Shown here: positions 57,882 through 64,000 of the stretch, piece by piece
Layout: each line of letters opens with the position of its first letter
Position numbering within the stretch: position 1 is the first letter of the stretch
From: Flavobacterium sp. ZT3R18
GTDB taxonomy: Bacteria; Bacteroidota; Bacteroidia; Flavobacteriales; Flavobacteriaceae
Direction: 5' to 3'
Assembly (NCBI RefSeq): GCF_007097385.1
Contig: NZ_VJZS01000014.1
Span: 1-64,000 of the forward strand
DNA: 64,000 bases
Notes under the pieces: generated by a model
Database searches by the model: none
What the model was told of the DNA's origin: nothing
The model's input: the letters and a program-made list of their open reading frames with translations, nothing else
Translations under genes and position numbers: made by a program

Positions 57882-57909
57882 CGTAATCATCAAATAAACA
57901 AATAACAAA

Positions 57910-58365
57910 ATGACAGAATATCAGCTTGCAGAAATAAATATTGCTAGAATGAAGGGTGTAGCTATTAACGACCCAATTATGAAAGAATTTGTCGATAATC
58001 TAGACAAAGTCAATGAAATTGCCGAGCAAAGCGAAGGATTTGTATGGCGATTAAAAGACGAAGACAATAATGCGACCAATTTAAACCCCTATAATGATGA
58101 ACAAATTATTGTAAATATTTCTGTTTGGGATAGCATAGAATCGTTGGAACACTATATGTATAAAACCTTTCATTCGGAGTTTTTGAAACGCAGGAAAGAA
58201 TGGTTTCAATCTTTTGGACAAGTTTCTACTGCAATGTGGTGGGTTAAAAAAGGAGAAATTCCAGACATTAATCAAGCAATGGAAAAATTAGATTACTTGC
58301 AAAAAAATGGTGTTTCGGAAATTGTTTTTAACTTTAAACAAAAATATCCTAAACCGATTGATTAG
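57910..58365 (+). CDS. DUF3291 protein
   Basis: A 151-residue cytoplasmic protein of the ABM-like DUF3291 family: YQLAEINIARMKGVAINDPI, FVWRLKDEDNNATNLNPYND, SVWDSIESLEHYMYKTFHSE and VSTAMWWVKKGEIPDINQAM. These are dimeric alpha-beta barrels of unknown substrate. It is the first of a run of closely packed genes: the cyclase-like gene begins 3 bp after its stop. Confidence 0.9.
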   Translation: MTEYQLAEINIARMKGVAINDPIMKEFVDNLDKVNEIAEQSEGFVWRLKDEDNNATNLNPYNDEQIIVNISVWDSIESLEHYMYKTFHSEFLKRRKEWFQSFGQVSTAMWWVKKGEIPDINQAMEKLDYLQKNGVSEIVFNFKQKYPKPID

Positions 58366-58368
58366 TTT

Positions 58369-59163
58369 ATGCTCGCAACAATCCAACATAACAACCAGAT
58401 TATTAAAATTGACCTATCAAAACCCATTGACATTTCAATCCCAATAACCAATACAGACGAGAATCCTATTGCGTGGTACATCGAAAAACCCGTAATAGAA
58501 CCCGTTGTTTTTGGCGATTGGATCGGTAAAGTTTCAGAAGGAAAATCATCGACCAACTTCAATAATATTTTCTTCAACCCTCATGGACACGGAACTCATA
58601 CCGAATGTTTGGGACATATTACAAGAGAATTTTATAGCATCAATCAATGTTTGAAGCAGTTTTTTTTCATGGCAGAATTGGTTTCGGTTCAACCCGAAAT
58701 ACTAGGAGAAGATTTAGTGATTACTAAAAATCAGATTCAAAGAGCATTAAGCACTGCGACTTCACTCAGTGTGACACCTGAAGCAATTATCATTAGAACA
58801 TTACCCAATTTAGAGAACAAAAAATCCCTAAAATACTCAAATACCAATCCGCCTTATCTGACAGAAGATGCTGCGCGTTTCATTCGCGAAAGCGGAATCA
58901 AACATTTATTAATAGATTTACCGAGTGTGGATAAAGAACACGATGAAGGAAAGTTATTGGCACACAAAGCATTTTGGAATGTAAAAGATGTCAATAATTT
59001 AAATGCCGATGCGAGATTGGATTGCACCATTACTGAAATGATTTATGTTGCCGAAGAAGTACAGGATGGAAGTTATTTGTTAAACCTACAAATCGCTTCG
59101 TTCGAAAATGACGCGAGTCCGAGTAAACCTATTTTGTATCGTCGTTTGAACATTAATGAGTAA
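58369..59163 (+). CDS. Cyclase-family (kynurenine formamidase-like) hydrolase
   Basis: A 264-residue enzyme with the metal-binding motif NPHGHGTHTECLGHI (HxGTHxDxxxH-type, with Glu for Asp) and the later block GIKHLLIDLPSVDKEHDEGK, then HKAFWNVKD. Relatives hydrolyse N-formylkynurenine, isatin or other amides. No other tryptophan-pathway gene is near, so the substrate is unknown. It sits between DUF3291 and a GNAT gene. Confidence 0.87.
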   Translation: MLATIQHNNQIIKIDLSKPIDISIPITNTDENPIAWYIEKPVIEPVVFGDWIGKVSEGKSSTNFNNIFFNPHGHGTHTECLGHITREFYSINQCLKQFFFMAELVSVQPEILGEDLVITKNQIQRALSTATSLSVTPEAIIIRTLPNLENKKSLKYSNTNPPYLTEDAARFIRESGIKHLLIDLPSVDKEHDEGKLLAHKAFWNVKDVNNLNADARLDCTITEMIYVAEEVQDGSYLLNLQIASFENDASPSKPILYRRLNINE

Positions 59164-59186
59164 ATAGAAATTTAAAATAAATAGGT

Positions 59187-59588
59187 ATGATTGCCGTTTC
59201 AACAGATAAGCAGAAGCTGAATATTCCTTTCATTCAGCATTTTTTGAAAGACATTTATTGGGCAGCAGGACGAACCATTGATGAAGTGCAAAGAACTATT
59301 GATAGCTCGGTTTGTTTTGGGATTTATCTCGATGACGTACAAATTGGCTTTGCCAGAGTGATTACTGATTATGTGGTTTTTGCCTATGTGATGGATGTTT
59401 TTATAAGTGAAGAACATAGAGGAAAAGGATATTCTTCGATCTTAATTTCGGCGATGATGGAAGAACCTGTTTTAAAAGAGGTTAAAATATGGAGATTGGC
59501 TACAAGTGATGCTCATTTTTTGTATGAGAAATTTGGTTTTAAAGCATTGGCACACCCAGAAAAAATGATGGAGAAAATAAAAATATGA
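59187..59588 (+). CDS. GNAT-family acetyltransferase
   Basis: A 133-residue protein with AcCoA site VMDVFISEEHRGKGYSSILI (HRGKGYS is the pyrophosphate loop) and the final strand WRLATSDAHFLYEKFGFKAL. This is the compact single-domain type. It overlaps the next gene by four bases (ATGA), showing translational coupling with the MmcQ-like protein. The substrate is unknown. Confidence 0.92.
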   Translation: MIAVSTDKQKLNIPFIQHFLKDIYWAAGRTIDEVQRTIDSSVCFGIYLDDVQIGFARVITDYVVFAYVMDVFISEEHRGKGYSSILISAMMEEPVLKEVKIWRLATSDAHFLYEKFGFKALAHPEKMMEKIKI

Positions 59589-59956
59589 ATCTAGAAACCT
59601 ATTACGAATATTGCCTTTCTAAAAAAGGAGTTACGGAACATTTTCCATTTGATGAGGATACGTTGGTCTTTAAAGTAGGCGGAAAAATGTTTGCTTTGTC
59701 CTCCTTATTGCAATGGGAAAAGGGAACTCCTGCTATGAATCTCAAGTGTGATCCGGAACGCGCACAAGAATTGCGTGCCGAGTACGATGCCATAAATCCT
59801 GGTTTTCACATGAGTAAAGTACATTGGAATACGATTGGAGTAAATAACGACGCCTCGGATTCTCTGGTTAAAGAGTTGATAGATCATTCCTATGACTTGG
59901 TTTTTAAAAGTTTAACAAAGAAAATTCAAATCGAAATTGTAGAATTAGAAAATTAG
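59585..59956 (+). CDS. MmcQ/YjbR-family protein
   Basis: A 123-residue protein of the CyaY-like-fold MmcQ/YjbR family: YYEYCLSKKGVTEHFPFDED, KVGGKMFALSSLLQWEKGTP, LKCDPERAQELRAEYDAINP and the signature HMSKVHWNTIGV. Possible DNA binding has been proposed for the family; the role is not known. It overlaps the GNAT gene by four bases. Confidence 0.93.
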   Translation: MNLETYYEYCLSKKGVTEHFPFDEDTLVFKVGGKMFALSSLLQWEKGTPAMNLKCDPERAQELRAEYDAINPGFHMSKVHWNTIGVNNDASDSLVKELIDHSYDLVFKSLTKKIQIEIVELEN

Positions 59957-60008
59957 GCATTACTTTTGTTCAACAAGTAAAAAAAACGCTCAGCAACTTT
60001 ATAAAAAA

Positions 60009-60704
60009 ATGAAAGAACAAATTAAAAAGTTTTTAAACGAAGAACAAGATCCAAAAGCGATTGAGAAAGTCACTTCAAAATTGCAGGACATCTTAATGAG
60101 AAATGAAGAAGTAGGGTATATTGCGGTTCAAAAAAAACCAGCATTGACCGTACTTCCAGATAGTATTGTGTTGACCAATAAAAGAATCATCATTTGTCAG
60201 CCCAAAAACTTGGGTTTGTCTATGAGCTTTATAGATTACACTTGGGATGATATTGACGGGACTTTTGTAAAAGAAAATATTCTAGGATCAGAATTCTCTT
60301 TTTCGACCAAAACAGATATGCAGGTGTCAATTGATTATATCCCGAAGATTCAAGCGCGTAAAATATTTACCTATGCCAAAGAACAATTGGATATTTTGAA
60401 AAATGGTGTGGCAGCCTCTGTAATAACTGAGGAAATTGCTCCATCATTAATACAAGAATCAGAATTGATTGAAGAAATGGAAACCGAAGAAGTGACTGAT
60501 TTTGCTGAAATAATGCCAGTCGTTTCTAATTACGCAGAGCCTATTATAGAAAACACAGCTACTTCTACAGAGAAAAAGTCAAATGAATTAACGCAAGACG
60601 AACTTTTTGCGAAACTTCAAAATTATAAAAAATTACTTGATAACGGTTTGATTTTGCAAGGCGAATATGACGCTCTCAAAAAAGAGATCTTAAGCTATAT
60701 GTAG
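60009..60704 (+). CDS. PH-domain (bPH) and SHOCT protein
   Basis: A 231-residue cytoplasmic protein. Residues ~30-130 form a bacterial PH-like domain (EEVGYIAVQKKPALTVLPDS, IVLTNKRIIICQPKNLGLSM, DYTWDDIDGTF). A linker with many Glu and Thr follows. The C-terminal 35 residues form a SHOCT motif (LTQDELFAKLQNYKKLLDNG, LILQGEYDALKKEIL), a short helical oligomerisation unit. Function is unknown. A terminator follows. Confidence 0.87.
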   Translation: MKEQIKKFLNEEQDPKAIEKVTSKLQDILMRNEEVGYIAVQKKPALTVLPDSIVLTNKRIIICQPKNLGLSMSFIDYTWDDIDGTFVKENILGSEFSFSTKTDMQVSIDYIPKIQARKIFTYAKEQLDILKNGVAASVITEEIAPSLIQESELIEEMETEEVTDFAEIMPVVSNYAEPIIENTATSTEKKSNELTQDELFAKLQNYKKLLDNGLILQGEYDALKKEILSYM

Positions 60705-60732
60705 TCTAAACTGCAACTGCATGCATAAAAAC

Positions 60733-60764
60733 AAAACCCGACAAATTAATTTTTGTTGGGTTTT
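60733..60764 (+). terminator. Terminator after the PH/SHOCT gene
   Basis: AAAACCCGACAAA (60733-60745) pairs with TTTGTTGGGTTTT (60752-60764) with one wobble; a long T-run follows. Confidence 0.92.
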
Positions 60765-60859
60765 TTGTTTTTTTATAATGTTTTATCCAGATTCCGCATT
60801 AGCAATCATTGGTATTTTCGATTGTTACAGGTTAAATGCCATCTTTGATGCCTTCTGGA

Positions 60860-61060
60860 AACCCTGAAAGGGTAAAATGATTATCGAAATAATTAATTTC
60901 ATCATCCCAAAACCCTGAAGGGGTGGTATTTTTATATCTGAATGTATTGATTATTAGGATGTTTTTTTTTAATAAAAAAGTTAAATAATTGCACCCCACC
61001 TTCAGGGTTTGCTCACAGATGTTATATATTTTCTATAATCATTGCACCCCTTTCGGGGTT
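60860..61060. repeat. Cluster of CCCTGAAGGGG-type short palindromes
   Basis: Four related units lie in 200 bp: AACCCTGAAAGGGT (60869-60882), AACCCTGAAGGGGTGG (60911-60926), CACCCCACCTTCAGGGTTTG (60992-61011) and GCACCCCTTTCGGGGTTTGG (61044-61063), the last two partly in inverse orientation. They fill the gap before the AraC gene's end; no gene is seen in 60765-61181. Confidence 0.7.
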
Positions 61061-61181
61061 TGGATGAGTTATACCAATTGTTTTTGGTAATCCAATAATC
61101 CCAAAAATTTCGGGACTGGTAGGATAACGATTGTAATTTGTGTTGGGCATGAAGTCTAGCGGATTTTGGGTTAAAGATTCC

Positions 61182-62027
61182 TTAGGTGTTTAACTTTCTA
61201 TATTGTAATGGAGAACTGTGTTTCAATTCTTTGAATTTTCTGTTGAAATTAGAAATATTATTAAAGCCACATAATTCGGCAATTTCTATAACAGAAAGTT
61301 CTCGATTCTTCAATAATAATTTACTTGCTCGTTCTATACGAATATCAATCAAGAACTGAAAAAAAGTTTTGTTGGTTCTTAATTTAAAATAGCGACAAAA
61401 AGCATTTTTAGTCATATTAGACAAGGAGGCAATTTCCTCTAGAGAAATGTCTCTTTGGTAATTGGTCATCACATAGTCAAAAACCAATTGCATCCTCTTG
61501 CCTTCTCTATCCGTAAAGGGTTTGTCATAGATAAAATTGGAAAGCGCTTTTTTCTCATGGAGGCAAATGCTTTTAATTAGTTTAAAAAACAGTATAAAAC
61601 GATCAAACTCATTGGCTTTTTTTAATTTATTGAATTGATTTACAGTTTTTTGCGAAATAGCATCTATTTTGAAGCCATTTTTTATAGAAGTAAAAAAGGA
61701 TTCAAGTATTTTGAATTCAGGCAGATCAAAGAAATTGTTGCCGAAAGAATCTGCTGTAAAAAACAAGGTCATCATAACAGATGTTTCATCAGTATTGATT
61801 TCGCTTCTAAATACATGGGGTAAATTGCTTCCTAATACAATAACATTTCCTTTTTGATAGCCGGTAATTGTATCTCCAACAAGAATATTCCCTTCGCCAT
61901 TGGCAATGTAGCTAATTTGGATTTCCTCGTGTTGGTGTAATTTTCCATAAAAAACAACTTCTTTATCTTCTTGATAAATCAGCGCCTCTTCTTTAGGTTT
62001 CGGTATTTTAAAGGGAAAAATTTTCAT
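61182..62027 (-). CDS. AraC-family regulator with cupin sensor
   Basis: A 281-residue transcription factor. The N-terminal cupin region (KLHQHEEIQISYIANGEGNI, KGNVIVLGSNLPHVFRSE) should bind the inducer. The C-terminal double HTH has YQRDISLEEIASLSNMTKNA and ELSVIEIAELCGFNNISNFN. It is divergent from the DHDPS-family and aldehyde dehydrogenase genes and so is their probable regulator. Confidence 0.93.
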   Translation of the reverse strand: MKIFPFKIPKPKEEALIYQEDKEVVFYGKLHQHEEIQISYIANGEGNILVGDTITGYQKGNVIVLGSNLPHVFRSEINTDETSVMMTLFFTADSFGNNFFDLPEFKILESFFTSIKNGFKIDAISQKTVNQFNKLKKANEFDRFILFFKLIKSICLHEKKALSNFIYDKPFTDREGKRMQLVFDYVMTNYQRDISLEEIASLSNMTKNAFCRYFKLRTNKTFFQFLIDIRIERASKLLLKNRELSVIEIAELCGFNNISNFNRKFKELKHSSPLQYRKLNT

Positions 62028-62061
62028 GTGGTTTTTTGTTTTTGGTTGGTTATATAGGTTT

Positions 62062-62094
62062 CAAATATAAATTAAATTTGCATATATTACTCAA
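62062..62094 (-). promoter_or_regulatory. Promoter of the AraC-family gene
   Basis: On the minus strand, TTG (62094-62092) and TATATTTG (62069-62062) with a 22-nt spacer; the -7 box lies 35 nt before the ATG at 62027. Confidence 0.55.
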
Positions 62095-62176
62095 TATTAG
62101 CGTATTTCTTTTTAAACAAGATAGTATAGTATTAGTTCTGGGTAATTTACTAAAGGTTTTATAGGGGTATAACATT

Positions 62177-62184
62177 TAATTTTG
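62177..62184 (+). promoter_or_regulatory. -7 box of the DHDPS-family gene
   Basis: TAATTTTG matches TAnnTTTG and contains the TTG at 62182, which rules that codon out as start and favours the ATG at 62206. Confidence 0.6.
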
Positions 62185-62205
62185 GAAAAAAAAATATTAG
62201 CGATT

Positions 62206-63138
62206 ATGAGTATTCAATGGAAAGGCGTAATGCCGGCAGTCACTACCAAGTTTACTGCGGATGACAAATTAGATTTCGACATGTTTGAAGTGAATGTAAA
62301 AGCACAGCTTGAAGCAGGAGTTAGCGGAATAATTTTAGGAGGGACTCTTGGAGAAGCCAGTACCTTATTAGAAGAAGAAAAAAGAGAATTAGTTAGAGGT
62401 ACTGTTGGAATTGTAGGTGGGCAAGTTCCTATTATTATGAACATAGCAGAGCAAACGACTCGTGGAGCCATTGCAGCAGCAAACCAAGCTGAAAAAGATG
62501 GAGCAAAAGGATTAATGATGCTGCCTCCAATGCGTTATGCTGCCTCAGAATATGAAACGGTTGTTTACTTTTCGGAAGTTGCAAAAAACACTTCATTACC
62601 CATTATGGTGTACAATAATCCAGTTGATTATAAAACCGAGGTTACACTGGATATGTTTGAAGAAATATTGAAGTTCGATAACATTCAGGCCGTAAAAGAA
62701 TCTACTAGAGACATTTCGAATGTGACTAGAATCATTAATCGTTTCGGCGACCGTTTGAAGATTCTTTCTGGTGTGGATACTTTAGCTTTAGAAAGTATAT
62801 TGATGGGATCTGACGGATGGGTATCTGGTTTGGTTGATGCCTTTCCGAAAGAGACCGTTGCTATTTTCAATTTAGCAAAAGCGGGACGAATTGACGAAGC
62901 TTTAGCAATCTACAGATGGTTTTTGCCTTTGTTGGAATTGGATATTAATGCCTTTTTGGTTCAGAATATCAAATTGGCTGAGGTTGCCACAGGTTTAGGA
63001 ACAGAATATGTTCGTGCCCCTAGATTGCCGCTTCAAGGAGCAGAAAGAGAAAAAGTTTTGGCTATTATTGCTGAAGGTCTTAGAACAAGACCAACATTAC
63101 CAGATTACAAAAATTGTAATGGTCAAGTGTTGGTGTAA
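62206..63138 (+). CDS. DHDPS-family lyase/deaminase (DapA-like)
   Basis: A 310-residue TIM-barrel enzyme from the ATG at 62206 (MSIQWKGVMPAVTTKFTADD). Family blocks are GIILGGTLGEASTLLEEEKR, PIMVYNNPVDYKTEVTL (Tyr of the triad) and NIQAVKESTRDISNVTRI (Schiff-base Lys). Its place beside an AraC regulator and an oxoglutarate-semialdehyde-type dehydrogenase suggests pyrroline-hydroxycarboxylate deaminase or keto-deoxy-sugar acid dehydratase activity rather than lysine synthesis. Confidence 0.88.
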   Translation: MSIQWKGVMPAVTTKFTADDKLDFDMFEVNVKAQLEAGVSGIILGGTLGEASTLLEEEKRELVRGTVGIVGGQVPIIMNIAEQTTRGAIAAANQAEKDGAKGLMMLPPMRYAASEYETVVYFSEVAKNTSLPIMVYNNPVDYKTEVTLDMFEEILKFDNIQAVKESTRDISNVTRIINRFGDRLKILSGVDTLALESILMGSDGWVSGLVDAFPKETVAIFNLAKAGRIDEALAIYRWFLPLLELDINAFLVQNIKLAEVATGLGTEYVRAPRLPLQGAEREKVLAIIAEGLRTRPTLPDYKNCNGQVLV

Positions 63139-63144
63139 TTTTTT

Positions 63145-63292
63145 TTAGTTCCCAGTCTCAGTTCCCAGTTTTCAGTCTCAGTTTTCAGTCCAAAAAAGGT
63201 GTTAATTTTTAAAATTGACTCCCTTTTTTATAAATTAATAAATTGGATTGTTTTAGACAAATTCTGAGAACTGTGACTGAAAACTGAATAAT
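63145..63292. repeat. Family A dispersed palindrome, long form (copy 5)
   Basis: TCTCAGTTCCCAGTTTTCAG and following CAGTTTTCAGTCC form the left arm; CTGTGACTGAAAACTGAATA is the right arm. The centre (AGGTGTTAATTTT, ATTGACTCCC, TTTTTTATAAATTA) matches copy 1 at 3791-3952, so the long form has a defined internal sequence. Confidence 0.78.
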
Positions 63293-63448
63293 CAATATTT
63301 TTTAATTTTAGGTTGTTGGTTTGTGGGGTAGCTTTTTTATAAGTTACCCCTTTAGTAAAAGTTTTGCAGATACAGATATAAATAATGATTTGGGTTTATG
63401 TTTTGGGAAGAAAGATAAAACAAGTGAATCAAAATTAAATAACGCACA

Positions 63449-64000
63449 ATGATAACAGGTAAAAATTATATAGGAAGCCAGTTAAAGGCTAGTGGGAATA
63501 AAACGTTTAAAACGTTTAACCCTCAGTTAAACACAGAAAATCCATGGTTATTTGTTGAGGCAACTCCAACCGAAATTGAGGAAACAGTTGCTTTGGCAAA
63601 CGAAGCTTATAAAGTGTATAAAAACTGTCCGGGTAAAGAAAAAGCAGCTTTTCTAAATGCCATAGCCGATGAAATATTGGCGCTTGGAGACGAATTGTTA
63701 GCAGTATATTGTGCAGAATCGGGTTTCCCAAAAGGCAGAGCCGAAGGGGAAAGAGGACGTACGATTTTGCAATTGCGCTCTTTTGCAGATATGGTTGCTG
63801 AAGGAAATTGGGTAGAAGCAACAATAGACACAGCATTGCCGGAAAGACTGCCTATTCCAAAAATTGATTTACGCAAAATGGTAGTTCCTTTTGGACCTGT
63901 AGTGGTTTTTGGAGCCAGTAATTTCCCTTTTGCTTATTCTACAGCAGGAGGTGATACGGCATCGGCATTAGCGGCTGGTTGTCCAGTAATTGTAAAGAGT
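63449..64000 (+). CDS. Aldehyde dehydrogenase, 2-oxoglutarate-semialdehyde type (partial)
   Basis: An ATG at 63449 opens 184 codons to the window edge without a stop. The sequence begins MITGKNYIGSQLKASGNKTF and contains PFGPVVVFGASNFPFAYSTA and GGDTASALAAGCPVIVKS, the N-terminal cofactor half of aldehyde dehydrogenases. The GASNFPFAYS form is typical of NADP-dependent 2-oxoglutarate semialdehyde (2,5-dioxopentanoate) dehydrogenases of ~520 residues. The catalytic Cys lies beyond the window. With the upstream lyase it would complete a route to 2-oxoglutarate. Confidence 0.88.
   Translation, partial: MITGKNYIGSQLKASGNKTFKTFNPQLNTENPWLFVEATPTEIEETVALANEAYKVYKNCPGKEKAAFLNAIADEILALGDELLAVYCAESGFPKGRAEGERGRTILQLRSFADMVAEGNWVEATIDTALPERLPIPKIDLRKMVVPFGPVVVFGASNFPFAYSTAGGDTASALAAGCPVIVKS

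Overview
The window is a chromosomal segment of a Bacteroidota bacterium, most likely a Flavobacterium or close relative. The DNA is AT-rich. Many genes are preceded by the Bacteroidota -7 promoter box TAnnTTTG. Other typical traits are an exonuclease-fused DNA polymerase III alpha subunit, many small beta-barrel and lipoprotein genes, and intergenic hairpin repeats of a flavobacterial style. No database search was possible; names rest on motifs, length and context.

Layout. 1-951 is the 5' part of an IS1380-type transposase running off the left edge, next to a secreted prolyl oligopeptidase. 3.4-16.5 kb is housekeeping: ribosome hibernation factor, L,D-transpeptidase, AsmA protein, trmB, LysE exporter, a cysteine-less alkyltransferase-like protein, Mrp plus NifU Fe-S carriers, ferredoxin, and a glutaryl-CoA dehydrogenase. 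16.6-26 kb is the most unusual part. It holds an HTH regulator, a C39-like/VKOR/thioredoxin fusion, eight tandem genes for 48-63 residue peptides with a near-identical double-glycine leader and cysteine-rich cores that share no obvious common sequence, a peptidase-containing ABC exporter and an HlyD adaptor. Seven of the eight peptide genes follow a conserved element about 26-29 nt before the ATG; its arms covary and could fold as an H-type pseudoknot.

26-37 kb holds trmN6, rimM-rpsP, an RRM protein and a leucine operon (leuC, leuD, leuA-like, leuB) split by four unrelated small genes. 37.6-57 kb holds dnaE, a beta-barrel protein, an MFS transporter, trxA, an M1 peptidase overlapping a DUF58 protein, two duplicated tRNA-Asp genes, glycosyltransferase and flippase-like membrane genes, a 49-codon gene overlapping a DUF6169-type gene, ruvC and hemW. 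57.9-60.7 kb is a run of small enzymes. The right end (61.2-64 kb) is a divergent AraC regulator, a DHDPS-family lyase and a truncated aldehyde dehydrogenase, resembling a hydroxyproline or keto-deoxy-sugar acid route to 2-oxoglutarate.

Several dispersed repeat families fill the intergenic spaces: a CAGTTTTCAGTCTCAGT palindrome (five copies), an AATCTAAAATC/AATCAAAAATC family, nested hairpins, CCCTGAxAGGG palindromes and tandem heptamers. Two of them appear to have been read into protein-coding sequence: the N-terminus of the HlyD adaptor and an internal loop of the glycosyltransferase.
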